NCBI RefSeq assembly: GCF_037126465.1
Contig: NC_088202.1
Coordinates: 82,254,160 to 82,318,159, forward strand
Direction of reading: 5' to 3'
Source of the DNA: Ornithodoros turicata
Lineage: Eukaryota; Arthropoda; Arachnida; Ixodida; Argasidae
Length of the DNA stretch: 64,000 bases
Positions 44,379 through 56,243 of this stretch are shown here, piece by piece. The translations under genes were made by a program, and so were the position numbers. The notes beneath the pieces were generated by a model. That model was not told the DNA's origin. It saw nothing but the letters and a program-made list of their open reading frames with translations, and did no database searches. The stretch's first letter is position 1. The number at the start of each line of letters is the position of its first letter.

Positions 44379-44904
44379 GGACATTCAATCATGGTAAATA
44401 TCGAAGTGATTGAGCACCGCAACGCAAAGTTACAGCGCAAAATGTGCGATTCCCATAGGCAAAACAGCCAAAATTGCGGTGTTGCGAAGCGCAATTGTGA
44501 CGCAGCTCCCCAGACGGCGACGTGTCGCTTTGGTAGGCATGCAGAGACGTCTCCGCGTAATGTTATTTCACTGCCTTTCAGTATAAGCAGACCATGTCCC
44601 CTTTGGCTGCCGTCTGTTCAATACGTCGGCAATTTTGTTCCTCACATTGCTCACTTCGGGAGCAAAATACGATAGTTACATGAAAGCGAAATGGAAACCG
44701 CAGTTCTATCCGGCTGGCAGGATGTGCGACACGTCGCTGTCTGGGGAGCAGCATGTAAAATGCTCTTCGCAATACCGCCATCTCGATTGTTTTGACAACG
44801 GGATTTGCACGTTTTGCGTTACAACATCGTCAACATTTATCGTAGTTGTTGTTGTCGTGCTGCGGTGTTCAATCACTTCGAAAATTACCATCATTGAATG
44901 TCCT
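44379..44904. mobile_element. MITE of unclear class, 526 bp
   Basis: AGGACATTCAATCATGGTAA...GAAGTGATTGAGCACCGC at the left is inverted at 44863-44904. TATG lies outside both ends, suggesting a 4-bp TSD. No coding content. Confidence 0.78.
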
Positions 44905-44999
44905 TATGAGCTTTATATGTAGACCACACAATGTTCCCCCGCACTGAGTAATTGCTGAGCACGGTAAGCCGAAGCGGGTAAACTTTTATAGGGCAAGAC

Positions 45000-45394
45000 C
45001 CTGCATGTGGCCGGTTGATACATTGCTGACATATAGCGACAAGAAACAAAGGACAGAGACAGGACGAGTCGCACTTCCAACCTTTACTGTGCATTTGCAG
45101 AGACGCACATACACAAATAGAATAGATAAGCAACTTATGGTGGGCCCTACCACGAAAACCTTTCCGTGATAACGCGATCCACTATCACCCAAACCAAATA
45201 CTTCTCCCGATAAGACCTTCCTGTTTTTTCGATAATACAGCAGTTGGAGAGCTGATACATTGGTCCCTTTGCTTGGTTATGTGACAGGTCTCAACCACGT
45301 ACCTGACGTGGACGTCCTTGGTATTAAAGATTAGCTTAGCAGAAGTGAAGTCTGCGTGCACCCACACGACATCAGTAAACCAAATATGTCCCAA
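45000..45394 (-). pseudogene. Penelope-like 3' remnant
   Basis: The minus-strand frame 45394-45185 ends in VRYVVETCHITKQRDQC, similar to the tail of Penelope GIY-YIG domains. Downstream lies GACTCGTCCTGTCTCTGTCCTTTG, shared with 50243-50278. The hAT MITE at 45397 interrupts it. Confidence 0.5.
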
Positions 45395-45396
45395 GG

Positions 45397-46345
45397 CAGG
45401 GATGGGCAGTAATACTCATATTTTGTTTGTTTGTTTATTTGTTTGTTTGTTTGTAAGAAAAAAAACAAGGAGAAATTGTTGTCATATTTTGTATTATAAT
45501 ACTAATACATAATACTTCCTAGAAATCGGTATTATAATACAGATACAAATTCATTTCAAAAATGAGTATTATAATACATAATACTAATAATTCTGTGTAT
45601 TACACGAGTAATACTTGTAATACGCTTGTAATATACTTAACTTGGGAAGAAAAAAAGGAAAAGAACAGAAGAATTACTTAGATATATGCCCATTACTTAT
45701 CGAGACAATCATTCTCCAATGACGTTTTATTTACGCTTACATTTTTGCACATGGCCTGATCTTTCCGAATAAGATCAGATAGCGCTGATCAATTCGATCG
45801 CAGTGAACAACTTGCTCTCACTGTGGCAGAGCCCTGATTTCATTCACTCTGGACGATAAAATGTGGGCCGTTCAAAAACCTGTGACTGCCCATAGTGCAA
45901 CCACGTACAGGGGTGACTGGCTGCACTGGACGCACTCTTTCATAAGACAAATGGCTTGTACTGGATGACTCATCCTTACGGATTCTGAAGTAGAAGGAAT
46001 GCGAGGAAACCTCCAGTAACCTCTGGCCCCAAAGTCACTTGCTTTGGGATAATTTGGGGCAGGGGAACACTGTAATAGGAGCCTTGTTCCTGTTCAAATG
46101 TTTGTGGGACCCAAAAAATTACTGATAAAGTGCACGGGTGACACTTTGCAGGTCGAACTTACGACCTCTGGGAAAGTATTACACCTTCAAAAGTATTATA
46201 ATACATGTAATACCTCGTTTTGTGTATTATAATACAGATACAAATACATTTCAAAAATGAGTATTATAATACATAATACAAATACTCAAAAGTATTACAG
46301 TAATAGTATTATAATACAAAGTATTACTATTACTGCCCATCCCTG
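45397..46345. mobile_element. hAT MITE, 949 bp, perfect 8-bp TSD
   Basis: TIRs CAGGGATGGGCAGTAATACT and its inverse sit inside TCCCAAGG at both ends (45389-45396 and 46346-46353). Both terminal 200-bp segments are packed with GTATTATAATAC palindromes. No transposase. Confidence 0.93.
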
Positions 46346-46380
46346 TCCCAAGGATATCCTGGGGAAGAACTGAATTTGAC

Positions 46381-46984
46381 ATGAGACAATTGATGTTCTG
46401 AGGCTGGAATACATAGAAAGGACAAATACAAACAAAGACAAATGATGAAAGGCGGAAGTCATTGAAAAGGTTAGCCAGCTGTAGGACACGAACCCACATC
46501 TTCTGGGTTACCGGTCCAGGGCTCTGGACCGGTAATCCAGACCACCGAGCCCACCTGGACGAGCCGAGCCTGGACCACCGGGCCCTGGACCGGTAATCCA
46601 GAAGATGTGGGTTCGAGTCCTACAGCTGGCTAACCTTTTCAGTGACTTCCATCTTTCATCATTAATTTCTTAGGCACTTGAGGCTTTGTATCTATTTGTC
46701 CTTTCTATGTATTCCAGCCTCAGAACATCAATTGTCTCATGTTCAACAGATGCTGCTTGCGTCGATCCGGTCGTATGAATGTGTGTATGAGTGAGAAAAT
46801 GTAAGAGTGAAAGGGGGATGAGAGAGAGTGGTGGGTTTGTCCCTTCAGATGACGCGTCCTTCGAAGTCCCTGGGGAAGTGTGTTAGCTTAGCTCAATTGG
46901 TAGAGCCCTGGACCGGTAATCCAGAATATGTGGGCTCGAGTTCTACAGCCGGCTAACCTTTTCAGGGACTTCCATCTTTCATCA
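46381..46984 (-). mobile_element. tRNA-bearing fold-back retroposon, copy B (composite)
   Basis: TGAATTTGAC(AT) flanks both ends (46371-46382 and 46985-46996). In + order it has an inverted tail and tRNA 3' half (46381-46522), a 60-bp centre, a mirrored tRNA 3' half and tail (46583-46740), then a full body and tRNA-like unit (46741-46984). The first 360 bp form a palindrome sharing ATGAGACAATTGATGTTCTG. Confidence 0.82.
46882..46957 (+). tRNA. tRNA-like sequence, anticodon loop CCGGTAA
   Basis: Acceptor GTTAGCT/GGCTAAC, D arm GCTC/GAGC, anticodon stem CTGGA/TCCAG, followed by CTTTT. The variable loop is shortened and C33 is retained, so it is a repeat relic. Confidence 0.55.
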
Positions 46985-46998
46985 TGAATTTGACATTT

Positions 46999-47882
46999 AG
47001 ATATCCCAGGGATGTCCGTAAACGTCCCGTTTACGTCCATGCGACGTCCCCAGTAACAGACTCTCTTTCTTATTTTGCAGTCCGGGGACGTCCCATGAAT
47101 GTCTGTGCTGGATATTTGGACGTAACTGGGACGTTTACCGTTTCATATCAAATTAGCTTGTATACTAAGCCATTAGCATTATTATTCAGTTGTTGTTATC
47201 TGTCCACGCTTTAGAAACAGTTTTGGATAAACAGTCTACATCTTTTATTTCGAGAACGGTATGCGACAGCTGTATACAACATCACGTTGTATGTAATCTA
47301 CAACACCACGTGACCTGCGTATCCCATTGAGAGTGAGGGAGACAGCTTGCACTCGCACACACATACATATGTGATCATCGAGTCAGAGCACTACCTACGG
47401 AGGCATATAGCAGCCTCTTTTGGCCTACTAGATGGAGCATATACTGAAATGACAGTAGTTGGATTACGTTCATTAACTGTACAGTGGTGTGAACTATTCT
47501 TGTAACGGAGAAGACGTCTTTGGAATTAATTCGTCCGTCTGCCAACAACGCCGGAGTATAACCGCTGATACTCCTGGCGTCCCTTCCTCAGAAATATTGT
47601 GTTTTTAATTCAAACTATCTTCCATGATGTGATTACTCTGCAAATAAGGGTGTAAAATCAAAATGTTTTCGCTTTGCTTACGTCATTCCAGTAAGCATCA
47701 CGTGTCCCAGATATGTGCGCAAAATACCACGCGCTGGGGCAATTCTTTTTACACCCTGCATATGTCCCTGAGAGATACAATGTCCGACGATTTTCCACGT
47801 CACATTGTGGACGTCCAGATAACGTCTAGTGGAGCTCTTGGACACATGTGACGTACATTTCTAGGACGTCCCTGGGATATTT
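46999..47882. mobile_element. GACGTCC-rich inverted-repeat element, about 884 bp
   Basis: ATATCCCAGGGATGTCC at the left matches, inverted, GGACGTCCCTGGGATAT at the right. Many GACGTCC/GGACGT copies occur next to both ends. It starts 2 bp after the TSD of the neighbouring fold-back element. Superfamily unclear. Confidence 0.65.
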
Positions 47883-47889
47883 CTGGTTT

Positions 47890-49810
47890 ACTGTGATGAG
47901 CCGTCATTTGTGATGTGGTGGTGTCCCCGCAGCGCGTTGTTGCCTTGGTCCCTTAGCCACTCGTTGAGACAGCTGCCTGTCTCGCCTATGTACACTTTGC
48001 CCATGAAAGTGGCACCGAGTACACCACCCCGACAACACATCGGCATCGACCTATTCCTATGTCGCACCTCGCTGCCCTTATCCTGGGAATTCCTTGTGAC
48101 AAACGCCGGGAGCGTTCCCCAGTTTTTTCTTTACGGACATAACCACCTTTACTCCGTGTTTTTCTGTCACTCTCTTTAGTCTGTGCGTGGCCGCATAAAC
48201 GGATGGAATACTGCCAACTGGTGGTCTTGCGCTTGGATACCGGTCACTTACTTGTCCGCGTTTTCCCCTCATGAGTCTTCTAAGGACTCACCTCACGAAG
48301 TCGGACGGGTATCCGGCCCTCTGCAATCTACCTAATTGGGCAAGAAAGCTGACTTCCACTTGATGCGGGCAAGACTTCCTGATCGCGTCTCCTAGAGGTG
48401 ACGCCACCAGCCCCGACTTAACTGTCTTTGAATGGTACGATGCAGACGGCAGCACTGACTCTTTTGGGCATAAAGCCAATATACATACATGATCAATGCC
48501 CTGTTCCGTGTCAATGGTAATTATAACATTCAAAAATTGTACTAAGCCGTTTTTAGGCGACGCACTCGTAAAGGACAGCTTGAAAGGGTTCCTCAGGAAA
48601 ACAACAACTTTCTTGTCATACTGTCTTCTGTTGGTCTAGCAGTAAAAAGTCATCCACATATACCTATACGCGTGTATTACACACGACCCCGCCCTGCTCA
48701 GTTGGCCCTGGAGTCACCTATCAAAGAACGCCATGTAAATGTCACTTAATGCGAGGGCAGTCGCCGACACTATGCAGACGCCTCTTCTTTGCCTAAATGT
48801 TCCACCGTGAAACTCCACCGAGGTTGACAGCACGTACGTCATTAACAGCTGTACAAATTGTGTCGAGCCGGCCTCGGTGGATGAGTCGGTAGCGTGTCCG
48901 CCTACTGATCCCAAGATCGCGGGTTCAAACCCGGTCGAGGACGGTAGCAACTTGGTGGAAGGTACAAAGTGCTCAGATACGCCGTCTTCCGCGAGGGACG
49001 TTAAATGCAGTATGTCGAGATTTCGGCGCACGTTAAAGAACCCTCAGGTGGGCAAAATTAGTCCACGGACAAATTCCATGATAGGCAAGCCTGAGCGTCC
49101 ACGGGCCAGACCACTGCGGCGTCGCTCATGATCGCAGTTGTCTCGCGATCAAAAGCCCCGAATTATTGTTATTATTATTATTAAATTGTGTCTGTGAGCA
49201 CCCCGTAGTAGACGTAAACATCCTAAGATCCATGTTGCCTATACACCCTTCCACCATGTCAATTAGCAAGTCGATGTCCAGGTTGAAGAACGAATCTGCC
49301 TCATTCATGGAGATCATTCCTTAGCCTTTCTCCTCTAATGCTTCTAGGCGTAGTATGACCTCATCAGACCTCGAGATCATGTACGGGTCGTGTCCTCTAT
49401 GGTCAAGATGTCCAGACCCTTCCGTAGGAACGACGAAACCACCGCCTGCCAGGATCCTCTCTCTGAGACTACTGGGCGTAGAGGAAGACCGGGCTTATGA
49501 GTTTGTTCTACAAAAAAACAAAAAAAAGCAAGCAAAAATACAGTTCCAGGTGCCTTTTACTGGCTTTCTGGCTGGATACCAGATTCGTTGCCCCTACGCT
49601 TTCCAACAGACGAGCTGTTTCTCTCTTAACGTCATGATATCGGCGAGAAGGACCTCTATGAATTTCTTGTTGTGCGCCTGTAACGCCCTTTGGTGAAAGT
49701 TTTCCTGTGGGAGCACTACAAACCGACACTCCTTATCTGCCCGCGAAAGCGAGCAGTGACCCTTCACGGGTTCATCCTTAACTGGCTTAAGGTTCACTGG
49801 GTTCATAACT
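47890..49810 (-). mobile_element. Degenerate Penelope-like element (RT plus GIY-YIG)
   Basis: Minus-strand fragments in element order: LSRADKECRFVVLPQENF (about 49745-49690), EADSFFNLDIDLLIDMVEG (about 49300), SVEFHGGTFRQRRGVCI then DIYMAFFD (RT core, about 48830-48720), SCPHQVEVSFLAQLGRLQ (about 48340), and KVYIGETGSCLNEWLRDQ (GIY-YIG, about 48005-47950). The diagnostic RT and endonuclease motifs are recognisable, but frames are broken. A SINE interrupts the RT at 48865-49182. Confidence 0.8.
48865..49182 (+). mobile_element. tRNA-derived SINE inserted in the Penelope RT
   Basis: AAATTGTGTC flanks both ends (48855-48864 and 49183-49192). A tRNA-like head (box A region GGTGGATGAGTCGG, box B GGGTTCAAACCC), a conserved body (ACGTTAAAGAACCCTCAGGTGGGC) and a TTATTATTATTA tail are all present. 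Removing it rejoins the Penelope frame at TQF/VQLL. Confidence 0.93.
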
Positions 49811-52800
49811 TCATATACGCACTGGCGGTGTATGGGCGTGCCCTACCGCTTCCACACGCTGATCCGCCACTGCTGCCTTTTGTTCCATGGGGCACCTAAG
49901 TGCTATATTTTTAAAAAGCGATAAAAACCACAGTGCAGGGGGCATGAATGGACGAGACGGATACGAAGACAAACAAATATTTAATCCACCAGGCACACGC
50001 TTATGTACAGCACTGCTCGTCCTACCCCTAGTGGGAGCCAAAGAGTGATATAATCACAAACAACTTCCGTATCACACAGAGAATTGCTTGATTTTATCTA
50101 TCTTCCTGGTATACGCTACCACTTCCTCCAGTGGAACCGTTATATGTGGGCTAAACTTGGGTCCAAGGGATAAAGTTTTCATAGTGTCCCCACTGAGATG
50201 AACATCTCCCACTAACTTGGGGGGGGGGGGGGTCCTGCTGTAACTCGTCCTGTCTCTGTCCTTTGTTCCCTGTCGCTATTTGCCAGCATCTTGAAAGAAT
50301 GATGCGGCAGCCCGAATAATAACAAGTAGTATCGTTTAAAGAAACGGTCTCGTACCCCTGCCCCTCTCATAAAGCGTACCATTCGATTGCCCTATGTTGA
50401 AAATTGAATACTGCAAATATACCCGAAAAAGCACGTCACAGTTATTAAATAACGCAATTGAATTGGTAAAGATTGCAGAGCATGCCGCGTTCTATATTGG
50501 CAACAATAAGAACGGCTACGTCGCCCTGCGGGAAAGTCCGTGATATAGGATGTACAAATCGCCTGTTTTTGCGCGCGCTAGTGCACCGGCGTGAGCAGAC
50601 GACTTTCCGAAGTGACTTGGGACCGCGGAAACTCTCGTACATTTGCTTTCGGTTCTCATGCGAAAAAGGCACATTGTAAGAAGTGGCCCACATGGGGGTT
50701 TAGAACAACTATGTTTCACCTCAAAGTCAAGTTACAAGTCGCAGGACAACCCCACCCACAATCACAAATCTGAAGTTGACGGCCATCGGCGCGCGCGGTC
50801 GCATTACAGTTCCGACCAAAAATATATTACGTGTGCTTCCATTACACTTCCCGTTGATGAAACTGATCATGTTTCGAAATGAAGTGTTGCTGACGACGTA
50901 CGTGGAGGAGTGCGTGTTTATATATACAGTGTGGTCCACCAACCACGATAGAAATTCATGGTAAAAAACGTAGGCCCCGGAGAAACATGCGGTCAAGGGA
51001 TTTTTTTCTGCCAATAACTTTTGCCACATATTGGTAACATTTTTATGTCATTTCAATTGACGGAAAGTTAATTTCTTGAATTGAATTCGGAAATTTCCCA
51101 AGGCAACCTAACGTTTTCTTTGCCGAAATGGGTTCCCCGTGGTCATTTTATTTTACCGTATAGCACATAATCCCACTCGTAATGCAATGGCAATTGCCGA
51201 AATAAATTCGCCGAAAATCCGTGGAAACGAGCCCTTGGCTCCGCCTCTTTCTTGACGGCTCGTAGTTTGAGCGCAAAGCTGCGAAGAAAGGAGGTTACAC
51301 TGACACGCCACACGAGGGGGGAAAGGGTTACAAGCCGGGGCTGTACGAGACCGTCCCTTCAAAGGTACTGTAAAGCAGCAGGCAAGCTGTTAATATTGAC
51401 GGCGGCATTTGAAAGCTTATTCTGAAATAAACCCACATTGCAAATCTTATGTGCGACAGAAAACTGAGCATTTTTTTATAATCACGACTGAAATTGCAGT
51501 GAAAAGACTCGGGACAACGCCTGGTGGGAAACAATCGCCTATTCGTCGAGTAACGGTGCTACATGAGCCCAACCCTCTGCCATCTCTCTACCCTTTCACC
51601 ATCACCAACACCACCCTCTATCGGCTAAGTCATGGGCTAAGTAACCGTTTTCATGAACTTTGAAAAGTTTGTTCAAACGAGATAGTTCTCTCAAAATGCA
51701 AGAACATTGGTACACCGTGGAAATGAGTAATAAACTGTCAGCAGAAATACCATGAGAGTCACCTACGCAAAAATGCACCACGACCGGCAGCGGTAGCGGT
51801 CTACAGATGTCGCTGTACGCTCCCATTGTCCCATTGTTATTGGTATGTTTATGTTCGCCGCCCTACATGGCGGGAACTGCGGAGTTCGTGTCGGATCTTA
51901 GACACAGGGTTGCCTGTAATATCAAATCTTAATTTTCTAAAAAAACTACGAGATGGATTTGAACGAAATTTGTGGCGTTTGTATACTGAACACCCAGGCT
52001 ATCAAGTGAGCCAGCAGTATAAAATTGTGTGCCTGTGAGAGGTAATTTAGGATGGTAAGAGGCCGAATAGGTCGTCGCACAACGTTCTGCAGCAACATAC
52101 GAATAACGACAGACAGTTACAACGTGGCGTTGGTGGCGTGGCCACTTAAACACATTGACGATGGGCATGTCAGATGACGATGACAATGACGCTGACAGTT
52201 TGCAAGAAGTTGTATAACAAGGACCGTCCTTCGGCTTCCTGAGAAGGAGAGGGAGAGAGAAAGCTTAACTTGCTAATCAATCACGAATGACGCAATGCCG
52301 TGAATCCCGTACCTTTTGTGTTGATGTCAAGTCAACCACACCTTTCACTCTGCGAGAAATGCTGTCACTGCAGTGTCCCTTTAAAGCTCTGCTCTTCTAA
52401 AGGTCTTCTGCTTGTTTTTGTGGAAGGATATAGTTAGTCCCTTTCGCCATGCTTCAGTGGAACACATTCAAGGGACTCCTAACATGCGCACGACAAACAC
52501 GATAGCACATCATAGCAGGACACGGAAAGCACATCGTTCACCAAAAGCGAAATCGTTTAGGAACCGGGCAGATACAGGATCATGCATGTTCATACAAGCT
52601 TGCATGATTTCAGTGTCGTGCACTTGGCGCTTTTCTTTCCTTCCTGAGGGCCACCGGCCTCCTTCACGAACTGTAGAGATTTCCTTCCCTCGTCATCCTT
52701 TCATGCGAACCTTTTTGGAATGGGGTAGGGTCATGCAATCAACGCAGGTAAACATCCCACTTCACCATCATCATCCATTCATCTATGTTGTTGTTGTTGT

Positions 52801-53319
52801 TGCATGATTTCATGCTCAGCGAATGCGCTCTTTTTCACAATGGGGCGTTTTTACCACATACAACATGTATTTTTCTGGCCCATGTTACGCAACGGCATCT
52901 ACATTGTGTCGAGCACGCAACACCGAGTTGTGAGATAATCTTAGCGATATCAGAGCGTTTTCGCGCGTGGTTTGTTTGGGACAAGAGTGCTACAAAGAAC
53001 CTTCAAGAAGAACATACCTCCGAAGCGTGAAGCGTCTAATATTTACTTTGCCAATGGCTCTCGATGCTTCGAGTCTCCACAGACAAGGAGCTTGGCAGAA
53101 AGCTAAAGCGTCGAATTAAATTATGGTTTTCTGTGTTACTGCACACAATGTACACGAAACTACGAAGACGCATAGCTTGTTACACACTGTACGACCAGCG
53201 CTGAATTTCTTGTCCTTTTCTTTTTTTCGTACGTGAAGGTTACGTCTTTCCGGCCGTTTTTGTGGCTCACGTTTAAGAACTTTCATGAAAAGGTATGATA
53301 TCATTTCGATATCGATTTA
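49811..53319. other. No gene recognised
   Basis: It contains a G13 run (50219-50232), the CTCGTCCTGTCTCTGTCC motif (50243-50278), a one-sided repeat end at about 50930 (TACAGTGTGGTCCACCAACC) and a (TTG)n microsatellite (about 52785-52802). Open frames up to 131 codons have no recognisable motif. Confidence 0.35.
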
Positions 53320-53599
53320 AATCTAGCACAGCTTGTAAAGCAATCCACTAGTGTAACGAGGATTCTGCTTCATTTTTAGACTTAGTTCTTGCGACTACGC
53401 CTGCCCTCGTGTCATCCTTAACCTGTTTGCAGGCACTTCGTGATCGCAAAGTAATTCATTTTACGCTTAATATTTGTAATCATCGACCAAGAAGGCAATG
53501 CAAGTACTGCTCACGACACGGTTGTCTGAAATAGCCTGTCAGTAGTTCTGCAGCCTATATTTCCTTGATTGCCATCGAAAATGTTGTTCCAATATTGTA

Positions 53600-54188
53600 T
53601 TGAAAGGTGGATCATATGTGTGCACATGTTTCTTACTCCAAATAACTGATCTTGCAACACCTCGAGACTTGAGATGGGATAAACCAGGGGATGCTGATTT
53701 CAGACACAAGCAGTGCATTCGGGATTACAGAAACGCCGATTTCGAAACTGTGAACCACCTACTTGAATCCTGCTTGTCGGATTTCGTACAACCTATTTCT
53801 CCCGCTGTTTACAAGATAACTGGAATTCATTTAAAAGTTTCATCGAGTACTTAATGAAGAAGTTCATACATCGACGTAAAATTACCCACAAGAGCGACTC
53901 TCCATGGTTTAATAGGTAACTGAAATGGCTACGGAATGCAAAAAAGCGGTTCTACCGCGCAGCTGTCAGGTAACCCTTTGCATTGAGCAGCATAACGCTC
54001 AAAAGCAATACAAAGACCAAATTCGCAGTGCAAAAGCCTACTTTTTCAATAATGTTCTGCCAAATATGTTAAAGGAAAGCCCTAAAAAATTCTGGAGTAT
54101 GTTTAGAGACAATAGCGAACGCATTATTGTGTACAAAAACACACAGATGGTGACACCGTTCCTCTTAATCATTGTGCAAATGTTTTGA
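53600..54188 (+). pseudogene. LINE ORF2 fragment, endonuclease-RT linker
   Basis: Two open segments (53600-53854 and 53925-54188) separated by stops carry NADFETVNHLLESC and KAYFFNNVLPNMLKESPKKF, the conserved region before the RT. Confidence 0.7.
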
Positions 54189-54827
54189 ACCATGAATTCA
54201 AGCTAAATTCATTTCTGACTCTGTGCAAACTATCTCGCCATATCACACTGGGATTAATTTTTTTCCAAAGGACCCCATCGTTTTTGACATCGCCGGTATC
54301 ATGAAAGCAACCGATTCTTTAAAAATTCCGTCTTGTGTTGGCATTGATGGTATCAATAGCAAGCTTATTAAGGTCACCTCGTTCGCTTCTGCTGTTGTAC
54401 TTTGCAAACCTTTTGAACAATTTGTTGATGATGGATGTTCGCCACTAGACTAGAAGGTAGAGAAAGTTATTCCATTGTACAATTCCGGAGACCGTAGCTC
54501 ATCACTTAACTATTTTTAAACCACTTAACTATGTGCCTCTACCACTAACTAGTGTGCCACGCAAAATACGGGAGCACATGGATTTTTTTTTTGCATTTGA
54601 TGAATTACCTTGAATCACATTCATTTCTATCTCCACACCAACGTGGATTTCGTAAATAGTTTTCCTACGTAACACAGTTAATTTCATTCACACATGACCT
54701 CGCCCATATTCTTTATCGCGGTTCTCAAGCAGACTGTAACTTCCTAGTTTTTGGTAGAACCTTTGACAAGGTCCCCCATTCTCTGCTTTTATTTAAATTA
54801 AGCAAACTAAACATAGACAGTAAGATA

Positions 54828-55103
54828 TTGACGTGGATCAGTGCCTTTCAAACTTCTCGTTACCATTTTGTCCCATTTAATAATCATGACTTGTCCCATG
54901 TACCCGTTACATCTGGCGTGCCGCAAGGTTCTGTACTCGGTCCTTTACTCTTCCTAATTTACATTAATGACCAGCCGAATTGCATCTCATCGTCTGTCAT
55001 TTGTGTCATTTACCGCGAAATTAAATCTGATGGTGACGTAGAGTTACTGCAAAGTGATCTAGCCGCTGTTGCTAGTGTTGCCTCATGGTGTCAAAAATGG
55101 TAA
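54828..55103 (+). pseudogene. LINE reverse transcriptase core fragment
   Basis: It contains [18 protein letters not shown], then REIKSDGDVELLQSDL. The FADD catalytic motif expected between them is lost through a small deletion. Confidence 0.8.
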
Positions 55104-55431
55104 ATGGAGCTAAATATTAACAAATGTAAGCATATGACAATTACTCGTAAACAGTTTCCGCTAAAACCATATTATATTAACAACATATTTCTCGATCAGG
55201 TCACGTCGTACAAATACATTGGAGCAATCTTATCCTGTGTAACCTGTCCTGGAAAATGCATGTAACTTCGTTATTCACAAAGGTAATCGCTCTCTTGGCT
55301 ACTTAGAACGTAGCTTCTATCGCACCCGACCAGCAACCTAAAATTATTCACCTATAAATCCCTAGTTAGGTCTCACATTGAGTATGCGTCTGTCGTGTCA
55401 CTCAACACTTATTAACGGTCTTGAATAGCTA

Positions 55432-55644
55432 CAGTGCTGGAGAAAAGTTTACGGAACACGCTCCGGCGCATTCCTTCGTCATAGTAACCCGCTAGCAATG
55501 AATGGTACCGTGCAGACTTGCAAACAGGTGACTGGGTTGCCTAGACACATGTCTGTAAGTTCGTACAGTCCTATTGGCTGTTAGAGTATCACTCTGAAAA
55601 GAGAATGCGCCGGAGCGTGTTCCGTAAACTTTTGTCCAGCACTA
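55432..55644. mobile_element. Tc1/mariner-type MITE nested in the LINE, 213 bp
   Basis: About 43-bp TIRs start CAGTGCTGGAGAAAAGTTTA and are flanked by TA. LINE coding traces continue on both sides (LINGLE before, LQSRAGRFI after), so the insertion post-dates the LINE. Confidence 0.92.
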
Positions 55645-56243
55645 TACAAAGCCGTGCGGGGCGTTTCATTCCCAATAACTACCATCGGACAGCCGTGACG
55701 ATAATGAGGCAGCAACTTTCCATTCAAACCTACCCGGCGTAAGATGCAAGTATTTCCCTTTTAAACAAGATATATTTTGCATAACCATGTACTAAACCAT
55801 GAATTAATATCCCCTCCGCAGTATATCTCAGTAAGAATGGATCACACTCATAAAGTTTTTGTGCCCTCAACCTTGACGAACATTTTCGCCAATTCCTTTA
55901 TTCCTCGCACATCATTAGGTTGGAATCCCCTTCCCTCTTCTTTGTAGTATTGTTTGTACTAAGCATTTTAAACATGTATTACTTCACCATTTTTCATTTG
56001 CGCATTTCGCATTTTTCAGTTCGCATTTTTCGTGTATTGCATAACCATTTGCTTGCACAGGAAACATGTCACATCATCATCATTATTTAGTTGATGCTGT
56101 CCTTTCATAGATCAGTTACCAAGGTATTTCTGTCTTTAATTTTCCCCTTCCTTTCTATATTATTGATGTGCTTAATTATCTTTAACTCACTCTCCTCTCT
56201 AGAGTTACTACCTTGAGGGTATTAAAAATAAATAAATAAAACG

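Larger units (their letters stand above)
53320..56243 (+). mobile_element. Degenerate LINE (endonuclease end, RT, 3' tail)
   Basis: In order: endonuclease C-terminal traces near 53400, linker frames (RDYRNADFETVNHLLESC, SPKKFWSMFRDN), RT fragments ([46 protein letters not shown]), a thumb region and a TTGAGGGTATTAAAAATAAATAAATAAA tail. The catalytic FADD box is destroyed after SSSVI. Stops and frameshifts are frequent. Jockey/CR1-like by motif style; the clade is not certain. Confidence 0.85.
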
